Shown: positions 55,289 through 64,000 of the stretch, in pieces | How the letters are laid out: every line of letters begins with the position of its first letter | How positions within the stretch are numbered: the stretch's first letter is position 1 | Source: Aliiglaciecola lipolytica E3 | GTDB lineage: Bacteria > Pseudomonadota > Gammaproteobacteria > Enterobacterales > Alteromonadaceae | DNA: 64,000 nucleotides | Assembly (NCBI RefSeq): GCF_000314975.1 | Contig: NZ_BAEN01000076.1 | Location: 124,001 to 188,000, forward strand | Direction of reading: 5' to 3' | Notes under the pieces: generated by a model | Databases searched by the model: none | What the model saw: only the letters and a program-made list of their open reading frames with translations | What the model was told of the DNA's origin: nothing | Program-made: the position numbers and the translations under genes

Positions 55289-56872
55289 GTGGTTAGGCAA
55301 GTGAAAAGCAACACTCGAGTCATTAAACAAGTCGTCGTGTTAGGTGGCGGAACCGCTGGCTGGCTGAGCGCTTGTCATTTGGCGAAAAAACTGCTCCCTA
55401 ACCATCCCGATGGTATTCGAGTGATGTTGGTAGATTCTCCTGACATTCCAACTGTTGGCGTGGGCGAAGGCACTGTGCCGGCAATTCGCGAAAGTTTGCA
55501 GTATTTAGGGATTTCAGAAACTGATTTACTGCAAACATGTGATGCTACCTTTAAACAAAGTATCCAATTCATTAATTGGCAACCTCCCATGGCTGATGGG
55601 AAAATGCATAGTTATCACCATGTTTTTGATTATCCTGCACCAGGATTTCAGCAGGATCTGCCTTATTGGGCATTAGGTCACGCCGGAGATAGCTCGTTCG
55701 CAGATAGCTTTTCCATTCAATCCAGTTTATGTGATGCTCAACTGGCTCCAAAACTGATTACCCAACCTGAATATCAGGGGACGTGTAATTACGCATATCA
55801 TTTTGATGCAGGAAAGTTTGGTAAACTGCTCTGCGATCACGGTGTGAACAAATTAGGTGTTGAACATCGTCAGGCAAAAATTAGCCTTATAGAAACAGAC
55901 GAACAGGGCAACATTAGCGCCCTAGTTACCGATAAAAATGAACGAATTTCCGGTGACTTTTTTGTGGACTGTAGTGGCTCACAATCTATTTTGCTGGGCA
56001 AAACGTTGCAGGTTCCTTTTGTTTCTAAAAAGCATATGTTGTTTACAGACACCGCGTTGGCGGTGCAAGTACCTTATTCAAAACCAACAGATGAAATTCC
56101 TAGTTGCACCTTAGCTACCGCGCAAACAGCAGGTTGGATTTGGGATATTGGTTTAACATCACGTCGTGGTGTAGGTCTGGTTTATTCATCAGCTCATCTA
56201 AGCGATAGTGAGGCTGAGCTACAACTGGCCGAGTACCTCAAAGGTACGAACGGACAGCGTGTTCAGGTAGAGCCGCGTAAGATTCCCATGCGCACTGGCT
56301 ATCATCAAGAGTTCTGGAAAAACAACTGTGTTGCCATTGGTTTGTCACAAGGTTTTGTTGAACCGTTGGAAGCGACCGGTTTATTGTTGTTTGATATTAG
56401 TGCGCGCATGTTGGCGGAAAACTTTCCTTCACATCAAGAACTAATGCCTTTAGCCGCCAATAAATTTAATAAAAAGGTCCGTTTAGCATGGGACAAGGTA
56501 TTAGATTTTATTAAATTACACTATTGCATCTCTCAACGGGAAGACAGCGACTTTTGGCAGGATCACCGCCAATCTTCTTCTATGTCTGAACAGTTGGCTG
56601 AAGATTTGGCCCGCTGGCAATGGCAATTACCCAACCAATATGACTTTACCGAAAGAGCCGCCATTTTTAATCTAGAAAACTATCTGTACGTGCTATACGG
56701 CATGAATTTTAAGACTGATTTGAGTCAGAGTGCCTACCGATTTGAACAAGTTAATGTAGCAAAAACAAATTTCCAGCGTTATGCAGATATGGCCGCCCAA
56801 GCAAAACAACAATTACCGGGGCATAGAGATCTGCTCGATCGCATTCAACGCTTCGGCTTACAACGAATATAA
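55289..56872 (+). CDS. flavin-dependent (tryptophan) halogenase-like protein, copy 1
   Basis: 527 residues, GTG start 6 nt after sapC. FAD-binding VVVLGGGTAGWLSA (16-28), then VGVGEGTVPAIRESL (56-70) and ATFKQSIQF, with Lys89 at the place of the catalytic lysine of PrnA/RebH. The WxW segment is GWIWDIGL, not the classical WxWxIP, and the C-terminal motif GLSQGFVEPLEATGLLL is intact. Cytoplasmic. Such halogenase-like genes recur beside TonB sugar receptors and sapC in Xanthomonas, Caulobacter and Alteromonas; related enzymes (e.g. BrvH) halogenate indole in vitro, but the natural substrate is unknown. Confidence 0.88.
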   Translation: MVRQVKSNTRVIKQVVVLGGGTAGWLSACHLAKKLLPNHPDGIRVMLVDSPDIPTVGVGEGTVPAIRESLQYLGISETDLLQTCDATFKQSIQFINWQPPMADGKMHSYHHVFDYPAPGFQQDLPYWALGHAGDSSFADSFSIQSSLCDAQLAPKLITQPEYQGTCNYAYHFDAGKFGKLLCDHGVNKLGVEHRQAKISLIETDEQGNISALVTDKNERISGDFFVDCSGSQSILLGKTLQVPFVSKKHMLFTDTALAVQVPYSKPTDEIPSCTLATAQTAGWIWDIGLTSRRGVGLVYSSAHLSDSEAELQLAEYLKGTNGQRVQVEPRKIPMRTGYHQEFWKNNCVAIGLSQGFVEPLEATGLLLFDISARMLAENFPSHQELMPLAANKFNKKVRLAWDKVLDFIKLHYCISQREDSDFWQDHRQSSSMSEQLAEDLARWQWQLPNQYDFTERAAIFNLENYLYVLYGMNFKTDLSQSAYRFEQVNVAKTNFQRYADMAAQAKQQLPGHRDLLDRIQRFGLQRI

Positions 56873-56889
56873 TTGGTGAGAGTATAGAT

Positions 56890-58455
56890 ATGACAAATTC
56901 AGTACACACTCATCAACCTAAAAAACTACTGATTGTAGGCGGTGGCAGCGCGGGCTGGATAACAGCCTTATATTTGCACAAATATTTCAATCAGCAAGGG
57001 CAACATTTAGATATTAGTTTAATTGAATCAGATCACATTGGTCCTATAGGTGTCGGCGAAGCCACTGTGCATAGCATCCGTTTTTTGTTTGCGGCTCTGG
57101 GGTTAGATGAAGCTGAATTGATGCGCGATACAAATGCCACACTAAAATCTGGAATTCTATTTCGCAACTGGATGAAGCCTGTAAACGGAAAAACCCATGA
57201 GTACTTCCATCCTTTTGAACAACAGCGTCACTCAGGCAATTTAGATATTTCCAGTGAATGGATACTAGGTGAGCACTATTTGCATCAACGTTACGATCAA
57301 GGTACTTGTGCAAGCTCAGCTTTTCTTGAAGGCATGCAATGTCCCAAAGCGCCAATGAGTCATCCCTATCAAGGATTAGTACCTTACGGATATCATTTGG
57401 ACGCGACTTTATTAGGCCAGTTTTTGCAAAAGAAAGGTCTTGAAGCAGGGATTAAACGTGTAGTAGATACAATCGAAGTTGTACATGTTGAAGATGGGGA
57501 AATATCCTCTGTTAGCTCGAAGTCTACTACCTATGAAGCTGATTTTTACATTGACTGTAGTGGTTTTCGTGGCAAGTTAATTGAAGCCTTAGCTGAAGAT
57601 AATTGGATTTCTTTTGAAGATGAATTGCCGTGTAACAAGGCGGTGGCGATTCAACGTGAATATTTACCTGGTGAAGTGCCTAAACCTTACACCACCGCAA
57701 CTGCATTGAGTCATGGTTGGGCGTGGCAAATTGATTTGGTGAATCGCCAAGGTACCGGCTATGTTTACGACGGCAAGCGACTTAGCAAAGACCAAGCAGA
57801 GCAAGAGTTGCGAGCGCTATTAGGCGATGCGGTAACCACCAAGGATGCACTGCATCTGGATATGAAAGTAGGCTGTCGCAAAGCGTTTTGGGTGGGGAAC
57901 TGTTTGTCAGTCGGCCTCTCCGCAGGATTTATCGAACCACTTGAATCAACAGGTCTGCATTTGATTAATTTGGGGGCGCGACTTTTTGCCACGCATTTTA
58001 CTGCAGGCCAATGCAATCAAACCATTAGAGATAGTTATAATCGTCAATTGAGCGGAATTTATGACGATTTAAAACAGTTTATTGTGTTGCATTACTGCCT
58101 TACTGATAGAGATGACAGCGCTTTTTGGCAGCAAGCTCAGCGCAGCGCCGACAACAATCCACAATTGACCGAAAAGTTACAAATCTGGAAACATAAGATT
58201 TGTGAATTCATGGACTTGGCGGGCGGCTTTACGACTACTTTTAGCGATGAAAATTATCGATACGTTCTGTACGGCATGCAACACTTTCCAAGTTTGCACG
58301 CGTGTATTGATAAACAACAGAATCACACACTCTTTTCACAATTAAAAAAACACAGCGATAACCTAATGCGCCAAAGCAGTTCGCATCAGGCATTTCTTGA
58401 AAGGTTGCATCAACGTCCGCTGTTTGAACGTCAGGAAACTAAAAATGAACGTTAA
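56890..58455 (+). CDS. flavin-dependent (tryptophan) halogenase-like protein, copy 2
   Basis: 521 residues, GAGAG Shine-Dalgarno, 17 nt after copy 1. FAD site LLIVGGGSAGWITALYL (13-29), IGVGEATVHSIRFL (53-66; His replaces the Pro seen in copy 1), and ATLKSGILFRNW with Lys86 in the catalytic position. The tryptophan-rich segment reads HGWAWQIDLVNRQG, and GLSAGFIEPLESTGLHL is intact. Clearly a paralogue of copy 1, but well diverged, so not a recent duplicate. The last 11 nt overlap the hexosaminidase start. Two halogenase-like genes inside a chitin operon suggest a heterodimer or two steps; unproven. Confidence 0.88.
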   Translation: MTNSVHTHQPKKLLIVGGGSAGWITALYLHKYFNQQGQHLDISLIESDHIGPIGVGEATVHSIRFLFAALGLDEAELMRDTNATLKSGILFRNWMKPVNGKTHEYFHPFEQQRHSGNLDISSEWILGEHYLHQRYDQGTCASSAFLEGMQCPKAPMSHPYQGLVPYGYHLDATLLGQFLQKKGLEAGIKRVVDTIEVVHVEDGEISSVSSKSTTYEADFYIDCSGFRGKLIEALAEDNWISFEDELPCNKAVAIQREYLPGEVPKPYTTATALSHGWAWQIDLVNRQGTGYVYDGKRLSKDQAEQELRALLGDAVTTKDALHLDMKVGCRKAFWVGNCLSVGLSAGFIEPLESTGLHLINLGARLFATHFTAGQCNQTIRDSYNRQLSGIYDDLKQFIVLHYCLTDRDDSAFWQQAQRSADNNPQLTEKLQIWKHKICEFMDLAGGFTTTFSDENYRYVLYGMQHFPSLHACIDKQQNHTLFSQLKKHSDNLMRQSSSHQAFLERLHQRPLFERQETKNER

Positions 58456-61054
58456 CCTTCAATTTAGCCAATTATTCAGTGTTATATTTATGTCTTTCGT
58501 TTTGTTGGCAGGTTGTAACTCAGAAACAGAACAGCAAACAGAGGTCAATCCACAACAAGTTCTAGATAGTGCTGCTCAACAATTGCAGGTGAAAATTAAG
58601 GTAATCAGTAATATTGATGTAGAGGATTGCCCAAATCAGCAAGATCAGTGTTACTTAGCCAATATGACGTTGACCATACCAGAGAACATGCCTGAAAACT
58701 GGAAGATCTACTTCGGTAATTTGATTCCAGTACAATGGGAAGGCAGTGAAGAATTTGATATTCAACATGTAAACGGTGATTTGCATGTGATAACACCTCT
58801 AAGTGAGCAAATTAACCCCAATCAAGCTTATGTTATTCCGTTTAAAGGGGCGAATTGGTTAGTCTCTGAATCTGTCCTGTTTCCAAATTATATCCTTAGT
58901 GCTCAAGGGCTAGAACCCAGGGTGATTGAGTCGACTAGCGAAGAAATTAAACCCGGTATGCAACACGCCAGTGGCAAGCATGTCCTGCCGTTTGAAGCGC
59001 TCAATCAAACCCGCAGAGGTAAGCAAGATATTGTGCCTAGAGCAGACGCTAGTTGGCGCTTTGACAATAACCAAATGCTTACTAACAAACTTGAAAACGA
59101 ACAATTAATAAAAACTGCCAATAACCATCGAGTCACTCCTCAGGTTAAGCAGGCAGAATGGTCTGGTGAGCGAATTAGCTTAGCAAGTGGACTTAATCTA
59201 GATACGATTCGTTCTGATTACGGGTTTACAGTGGCGCGCTTAGAGCAAATCGGGGTGAAAAGTGATACTAATGGCTTGGGAATCAATATAAATGTTGATT
59301 CAACACTGGCAAACGAGGCGTACGGATTAACCATTTCACCATTGGACGTCAGTATTCGTGCGGCAAATCAAATCGGCGTTTTTTACGCGTTAATCAGCCT
59401 ATCGCAACTTTACGACGCTGAATCCAACTCATTACCAACCGGCACTATCTTTGATGAGCCTAGATATGATTTTCGTGGACTACATTTAGATCTAGCTCGC
59501 AACTTTCACAGCAAAGAATTATTGCTTAAATTACTCGATCAAATGGCTTACCTAAAGTTGAATAAGCTCCATCTGCATTTAGCCGATGATGAAGGCTGGC
59601 GCTTGGAAATACCAGGATTACCTGAACTGACTGAAGTAGGTTCAAAGCGTTGTTTAGATTGGCAAGAAATGACTTGTTTACAGCCGCAACTTGCTGCCGG
59701 TGTTGATCCCAACAGTGACGTAAATGGCTATCTGAGTCGTGGTGATTATATTGAGATTTTACGCTTAGCAGCATTACGTAATATTGAAGTTATTCCTGCA
59801 TTAGATATGCCCGGCCATTCTCGTGCCGCCATTGTGGCAATGCATGCAAGGTATAAAAAGTTAATTAAGCAAGAACGTTCTGACGAGGCAAATCAATATC
59901 ACCTGAGCGAACTTGAAGACACTAGTGAATATTCTTCAATTCAGTATTACAACGATAATACCCTTAATCCTTGTTTACCCAGCACCTACAACTTTGTGAG
60001 CAAAGTGCTGTCTGAAGTGCAATTAATGCATCAAGAAGCAGAAGTGCCTCTGCGACGCTATCACATTGGAGCAGATGAAACAGCTGGTGCATGGCAAGAC
60101 TCACCCGCGTGTAAATTATTATTGGAGCAACAACCCGACATTACTTCTGTTGAAATGCTTGGCGCTTATTTTGTCGAAAGAGTGGCTAACATGGTGGAGC
60201 AAATGGATAGCGTCAATAAAGTGATTCCTGGTGCTTGGAGTGATGGTTTAGCTCATGCGCGTGTCGAAAAGTTACCCTCAAAGGTACAGGCTAATATTTG
60301 GGATACATTGTTTTGGGATGGCTTTAATCGCAGCAACACCATGGTAAATCAAGATTGGGATGTGGTGTTGTCACTGCCTGATGTACTGTATTTTGATTTT
60401 CCGTATGAAGCTGACCCGGTTGAGCCAGGCTATTACTGGGGGTCACGAGCTACAGATAGTTATCAGGTGTTTCAATTTATGCCAGATAATCTGCCTGTGC
60501 ATGCAGAGCTTTGGTCAAATGTGATGGGGTCGCCGTATGAGTCAAAAGAACAGGTGACACTGGAAAAAGGCAAAAAAATCGTTGGCATTCAAGCACAGTT
60601 ATGGAGTGAAACTGTCCGCTCTGATCATCAAGTCGCCTACATGTTATTTCCGCGTATGTATGCTTTTGCGGAACGAGCTTGGCATCAAGCTGATTGGGAA
60701 GAGCCATATCAGGCAGGACGTAGTTATTCTGTAGATACCCAACATTTTGACGCAAACCAACAAGCGCAACAGCAATTGGATTGGCAACGTTTTGCTCAGC
60801 ACGTGAGTCAAAAGATGCTACCCCAACTGATTGAAGATGGGTTGATTCCCAGAGTGCCAATGCCCGGTGCAGAAATTGTATCTGGTAAGCTCAATTTAAA
60901 CTCCGCCTTTCCTAGTTTGTTACTGGAATACAAGGTAGCAGAAGGAAATTGGCAACGTTATACGCAACCAACTGAGATAGGTTCGATAGTAACGGTAAGA
61001 GCGCGTATTGAAGGTACGCAGGTTAGTAGTCGCGAACAAGTGTTGGAACGCTAA
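58445..61054 (+). CDS. GH20 beta-N-acetylhexosaminidase, lipoprotein
   Basis: Releases GlcNAc from chitooligosaccharides in the periplasm. 869 residues from ATG 58445 (AGGA Shine-Dalgarno); the longer frame from 58397 would hide the lipobox FVLLAGC (Cys near residue 24). Domains in order: CHB_HEX carbohydrate-binding-like (about 45-185; ENWKIYFG), GH20b (about 230-335), GH20 catalytic barrel (about 340-760) with GLHLDLARNFHSK, LHLADDEGWRLEIPGLPEL, DMPGHSRAAI and the catalytic pair D544-E545 in HIGADETAGAW, then CHB_HEX_C (last ~80). Role fits with the upstream receptor. Confidence 0.94.
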   Translation: MNVNLQFSQLFSVIFMSFVLLAGCNSETEQQTEVNPQQVLDSAAQQLQVKIKVISNIDVEDCPNQQDQCYLANMTLTIPENMPENWKIYFGNLIPVQWEGSEEFDIQHVNGDLHVITPLSEQINPNQAYVIPFKGANWLVSESVLFPNYILSAQGLEPRVIESTSEEIKPGMQHASGKHVLPFEALNQTRRGKQDIVPRADASWRFDNNQMLTNKLENEQLIKTANNHRVTPQVKQAEWSGERISLASGLNLDTIRSDYGFTVARLEQIGVKSDTNGLGININVDSTLANEAYGLTISPLDVSIRAANQIGVFYALISLSQLYDAESNSLPTGTIFDEPRYDFRGLHLDLARNFHSKELLLKLLDQMAYLKLNKLHLHLADDEGWRLEIPGLPELTEVGSKRCLDWQEMTCLQPQLAAGVDPNSDVNGYLSRGDYIEILRLAALRNIEVIPALDMPGHSRAAIVAMHARYKKLIKQERSDEANQYHLSELEDTSEYSSIQYYNDNTLNPCLPSTYNFVSKVLSEVQLMHQEAEVPLRRYHIGADETAGAWQDSPACKLLLEQQPDITSVEMLGAYFVERVANMVEQMDSVNKVIPGAWSDGLAHARVEKLPSKVQANIWDTLFWDGFNRSNTMVNQDWDVVLSLPDVLYFDFPYEADPVEPGYYWGSRATDSYQVFQFMPDNLPVHAELWSNVMGSPYESKEQVTLEKGKKIVGIQAQLWSETVRSDHQVAYMLFPRMYAFAERAWHQADWEEPYQAGRSYSVDTQHFDANQQAQQQLDWQRFAQHVSQKMLPQLIEDGLIPRVPMPGAEIVSGKLNLNSAFPSLLLEYKVAEGNWQRYTQPTEIGSIVTVRARIEGTQVSSREQVLER

Positions 61055-61178
61055 GTATGAGCGTATATTTATTACAATTTTTCAGACAATCAAAATGTGA
61101 TGTTTGGGCTCGCAGCCATGCGAATTTGAGTACCACAAGAAATGTCAGTAAACAATTCAATTTAGTTGATATGAGGAA

Positions 61179-62078
61179 ATGAAATTGCCTAATCAGACCT
61201 ACTTTCTGGGCATCGACGGCGGTGGCAGTAAGTGTAAAGCGCGCTTAGAAGATGCGCAGGGGAATTTGCTCGCAGAAAGTATTGCCGGCCCAGCGAATCC
61301 GGTGCGAGATCGTCAATTGGCTTTGTCATCGATTCAACAAGCGAGCCAAGAAGCGATCGAGTTAGCCGGGTTGCCAGCAAGTACATTGGCGCAGACCTAC
61401 GCAGGAATTGGTTTGGCCGGTTTAAACTTGCCTTACTACAAAAACACGATGCAAGAATGGCAGCACCCTTTTGCTGGACTGGCGTTAAGTACTGATTTAC
61501 ATATTGCTTGTTTAGGTGCGCACAATAGTGATTCGGGTGCCATTGTTATCGTCGGTACCGGAAGCTCAGCAATTGTGTGTAAAGACGCAGAGCAATTTGA
61601 ATACGGTGGTCATGGATTTTTACTAGGTGACAAAGGCAGCGGAGCTTGGTTCGGATTGCAAACAGTCCGTTGGGCATTGGAGAGTTTTGATGGAATTAAA
61701 CCGTCAAGTCCGTTTATTGAAGCCGTATGTCGATTTTTTGGATGCACGGACGCTGCACCACTGGTTGAAAAGCACTTGGCGTCAAGCCCAGCTGAGTTTG
61801 CCAAATTAGCGCCGTTGGTTTTTGAATACGCAGAACAGCAAGACCCGGTAGCGGCAGCGATTGTGCAAGAAGGAGCCGCTTATTTAAGTGCATTAGCTCA
61901 ACAACTACTTAGTCATAAACCACAACGGTTAGCGTTTATTGGTGGACTAGCCCACAAGATTCAACCTTGGTTGGATGAAGATATCCAACATTCATTACGG
62001 GCACCATTTCAATCCCCAGAGTCTGGGGCAATTATTTTAGCAAGAAAACAATTTCAAGTTTTGGAGAAAGCGTTGTGA
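61179..62078 (+). CDS. nagK: N-acetylglucosamine kinase (BadF/BadG family)
   Basis: Phosphorylates GlcNAc to GlcNAc-6-phosphate in the cytoplasm. 299 residues of the BadF/BadG/BcrA/BcrD ATPase fold: YFLGIDGGGSKCKARLED at the start (phosphate 1), IVIVGTGSSAIVCK (phosphate 2), EYGGHGFLLGDKGSGAWFG and LAFIGGLAHKIQPW (adenosine). This is the NagK type of Shewanella rather than the ROK type of E. coli. ATG 61179 lies only 1 nt after GAGGA; TTG 61185 would be better spaced. It ends overlapping the nagB gene by 4 nt. The 124-bp gap upstream holds no clear operator. Confidence 0.9.
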   Translation: MKLPNQTYFLGIDGGGSKCKARLEDAQGNLLAESIAGPANPVRDRQLALSSIQQASQEAIELAGLPASTLAQTYAGIGLAGLNLPYYKNTMQEWQHPFAGLALSTDLHIACLGAHNSDSGAIVIVGTGSSAIVCKDAEQFEYGGHGFLLGDKGSGAWFGLQTVRWALESFDGIKPSSPFIEAVCRFFGCTDAAPLVEKHLASSPAEFAKLAPLVFEYAEQQDPVAAAIVQEGAAYLSALAQQLLSHKPQRLAFIGGLAHKIQPWLDEDIQHSLRAPFQSPESGAIILARKQFQVLEKAL

Positions 62079-63073
62079 CCACAACAATCATGGCTAGAGA
62101 AGCAGCATCAACACCACAGGTAATCGCCAAACAATTGCAAAGCAATCAAGCGCAATGTGAGCGATTGGGTGAAGAAATTCGAAAATTTAATCCTGCATTT
62201 GTGTATATCATTGGTCGTGGCTCTTCAGATCATGCTGGCGTATTTGGTAAATATTTAATCGAAACAGAATTAGGTGTACCTGTCTGCGCCGCTGCCCCTT
62301 CAGTAACAGGCTTATTCGGCAAAAAACTGAAACTTTCAAATGCTTTGGTATTGTGCATTTCTCAATCTGGTCGCAGCCCTGACATTCTTACTCAGGCAAA
62401 AGCGGCGCGTGAATCTGGTGCAATTTGCGTGGCATTAGTGAACGACACTAGCTCTCCATTAGCGGAATTGGCAGATGTGGTTTTGCCATTGCAAGCAGGC
62501 GAAGAAAAAGCAGTTGCTGCAACAAAGAGCTATTTGGCTACCTTAAGTGCGTTGTTACAACTAGTTGCCCACTGGGCACAAAACGAAGAATTTCAACAAG
62601 CGTTAACTAAATTACCCGAACAACTTCAGCAAGCTGTCGAAGCACCAGCTCAATTGACGCAAGAATTTATTTCACCTTTACGACATTGTGTTGTTTTAGG
62701 ACGTAGTTTCGGCTACGCCATCAGTCGAGAGATTGCGCTGAAATTAAAAGAAGTGTGTGGTATTCAAGCAGAGTCTTTTAGTAGTGCCGAGTTTTTACAC
62801 GGACCAGTCACCTTAGTTGCGAATAAGCTTGGTGTCATTGATATTGATTTGAACGATGAGTCTGCGAAAGCGCATCGTGATCAAATACGTGAAATAGCGA
62901 GTCGCGGAGCAATATTGAGTCAGATTTGCCCAGTAGGTACTGATTTACATCCACGTACAGCGCCATTAACCGTATTGCAGCGTTTTTATTTAGATATCGA
63001 GAATATCGCGGTGGCGATGGGGCGTGATCCTGACTCGCCAGTGGGTTTAAATAAAGTTACTCAGACGGTGTAA
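62075..63073 (+). CDS. nagB-II: glucosamine-6-phosphate deaminase, SIS type (NagB-II)
   Basis: Turns glucosamine-6-phosphate into fructose-6-phosphate and ammonia. 332 residues with two SIS domains and no glutamine-amidotransferase part: FVYIIGRGSSDHAGVFGKYLIE, LVLCISQSGRSPDIL, EKAVAATKSYLATL in the first, and CVVLGRSFGYAISREIALKLKE, AESFSSAEFLHGPVTLV in the second. This is the NagB-II family that replaces NagB in Shewanella and relatives. GTG start overlaps the nagK stop (GTGA), translationally coupled. Confidence 0.92.
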   Translation: MTTTIMAREAASTPQVIAKQLQSNQAQCERLGEEIRKFNPAFVYIIGRGSSDHAGVFGKYLIETELGVPVCAAAPSVTGLFGKKLKLSNALVLCISQSGRSPDILTQAKAARESGAICVALVNDTSSPLAELADVVLPLQAGEEKAVAATKSYLATLSALLQLVAHWAQNEEFQQALTKLPEQLQQAVEAPAQLTQEFISPLRHCVVLGRSFGYAISREIALKLKEVCGIQAESFSSAEFLHGPVTLVANKLGVIDIDLNDESAKAHRDQIREIASRGAILSQICPVGTDLHPRTAPLTVLQRFYLDIENIAVAMGRDPDSPVGLNKVTQTV

Positions 63074-63082
63074 GGGCTAGTG

Positions 63083-64000
63083 ATGACTTACTATCACGCT
63101 CAGCGCCTATTTAACGGGGAGCATATTCTAGATAACGTGAGATTGGGTGTTGAAAACGGCAAAATTTGCACGCTTGAGTCTCATCCTCAATCTACAGATA
63201 TCCCCCTCAATGGTTTAGTCAGTGCAGGCTTTATTGATACGCAAGTGAATGGCGGTGGTGGAGTGCTGTTTAATCAGCAACCCACTTTGGATGCGTTACG
63301 ACAAATGCGCCAGGCGCACAGCTTGTTTGGCACTACCGCAATGTTACCAACACTTATCACTGATAATTTAGATTGCATGCAGCAGGCGGCTAACGCTATT
63401 GCAGAAGCAATCCGTATCAACGAGCCGGGAATTTTAGGTGTTCACTTTGAAGGTCCACACCTGAGTATTCCTAAACGTGGTATTCATTCTAGTGATGAGA
63501 TAAGACCATTATCTGATGAAGAAATGCAGGTTTTTTGCCGTCAGGATTTAGGTAAAGTGATGGTGACAGTCGCGCCAGAAAACGTCACGCCCGCGCAAAT
63601 TAGCGAATTGGTGAGTTGTGGTGTGTTTGTCGCGCTTGGACACTCAAACGCAGATATCGATACTGTGCTTAAAGCAATTGATGCAGGAGCATCAGGTTTC
63701 ACTCATTTATTCAATGCGATGTCTGGTTTAACTGGACGAAATCCGGGTATGGTCGCAGCGGCGTTACACGAACAACGCGTGACTTGTGGGTTAATCGCAG
63801 ACGAGTTGCATGTGCACCCATATAATTGTCGTTTAGCCTTTCAATGCAAAGGCTGGCAAAAACTGATGTTAGTGACTGACGCTATGGCTCATGTGGGCGC
63901 AGAGGTTAATACATTGCCTTGGTTAGATACTCACATTATTCGTGATGGCGACAAACTCACCTTACCCGATGGCACGTTAGCCGGTTCTGCGTTGGATATG
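63083..64000 (+). CDS. nagA: N-acetylglucosamine-6-phosphate deacetylase, 3' end cut off by window edge
   Basis: Removes acetate from GlcNAc-6-phosphate, the step before NagB-II. 306 open codons from ATG 63083 to the window end, of about 380 expected. The N-terminus MTYYHAQRLFNGEHILDNV, GFIDTQVNGGGGVLFN, and metal/active-site residues match E. coli NagA: E123 in GVHFEGPHLS, H187 in ALGHSNA, H208 in THLFNAMSG and the catalytic D266 in LVTDAMAH. Nine nt after the nagB-II stop. The end of the operon, and any permease gene, lie beyond the window. Confidence 0.95.
   Translation, partial: MTYYHAQRLFNGEHILDNVRLGVENGKICTLESHPQSTDIPLNGLVSAGFIDTQVNGGGGVLFNQQPTLDALRQMRQAHSLFGTTAMLPTLITDNLDCMQQAANAIAEAIRINEPGILGVHFEGPHLSIPKRGIHSSDEIRPLSDEEMQVFCRQDLGKVMVTVAPENVTPAQISELVSCGVFVALGHSNADIDTVLKAIDAGASGFTHLFNAMSGLTGRNPGMVAAALHEQRVTCGLIADELHVHPYNCRLAFQCKGWQKLMLVTDAMAHVGAEVNTLPWLDTHIIRDGDKLTLPDGTLAGSALDM

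Noticed and set aside
55289-58455. Natural-product (halogenated antibiotic) biosynthesis cluster
   Set aside because: No synthase, carrier protein or tailoring enzyme nearby; all neighbours belong to GlcNAc use.
1-64000. CRISPR arrays, tRNA/rRNA genes, insertion sequences, prophage or attachment sites
   Set aside because: None was seen by eye on either strand; a search tool would be needed to exclude small degenerate copies.

Overview
The window looks like chromosomal DNA of a marine, chitin-degrading gammaproteobacterium of the Alteromonadales type (Alteromonas/Paraglaciecola/Shewanella-like). The reasons are moderately AT-rich DNA, four large TonB-dependent receptors, an MSHA-type pilin, RND pumps, and an N-acetylglucosamine (GlcNAc) cluster of the NagR/NagK/NagB-II/NagA kind known from Shewanella and Alteromonas. 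Species-level placement is inference. I see no rRNA, tRNA, CRISPR array, prophage, transposase or insertion sequence.

Layout. 1-3.1 kb: a truncated periplasmic binding protein, an orphan MSHA-like pilin, an MscS channel and a periplasmic Cu/Zn superoxide dismutase. 3.2-7.4 kb (minus): an RND permease and its adaptor, with no outer-membrane channel gene. 7.5-10.7 kb (minus): a small two-helix membrane protein, a DUF1428 protein, a DGPF/YCII protein, a YCII-PhnB fusion and an ECF42-type sigma factor; an ECF42-like promoter (TGTCGA, 17 bp, CGAT) lies in front of the DGPF operon. 10.8-12.6 kb: three small exported proteins. 12.9-18.6 kb (minus): a complete tripartite RND pump operon. 18.8-29.3 kb (minus): eight tightly packed genes: TonB receptor, VTT/flavoprotein fusion, DUF547 protein, YnjB-YnjC-YnjD-like ABC importer, YnjF-like CDP-alcohol phosphotransferase and sterol-desaturase-like hydroxylase. 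This is probably one uptake and membrane-chemistry unit of unknown substrate. 29.6-50.4 kb: mixed metabolic and envelope genes (FecA-like receptor, glutaminase, LLM oxidoreductase, polysaccharide deacetylase, AsmA-like protein, diguanylate cyclase, glycerol kinase, NCS2 purine permease, gamma-glutamyltransferase plus NhaC antiporter, EF-hand protein, BtuB-like receptor, NagX, a lipoprotein).

50.4-64 kb is the GlcNAc/chitooligosaccharide regulon. The LacI-family repressor NagR is divergent from a large TonB receptor. It is followed on the plus strand by sapC, two flavin-dependent (tryptophan) halogenase-like genes, a GH20 lipoprotein hexosaminidase, GlcNAc kinase, the SIS-type deaminase NagB-II, and nagA, which runs off the end. 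Two near-perfect palindromes with half-site AATGACAGC sit in the divergent promoter region, one over each predicted promoter. The expected flow is: receptor imports oligomers, periplasmic hexosaminidase releases GlcNAc, then NagK, NagA and NagB feed fructose-6-phosphate. No inner-membrane GlcNAc permease of the MFS type is visible in the window; NagX is the only local candidate. The co-transcribed halogenase pair has no obvious place in this pathway and is, with the ynj-like operon, the most interesting part of the window.

Start codons were re-chosen where a Shine-Dalgarno (SD) match argued for it. TTG starts are unusually common here. Family names come from recognised motifs, not from a database search.
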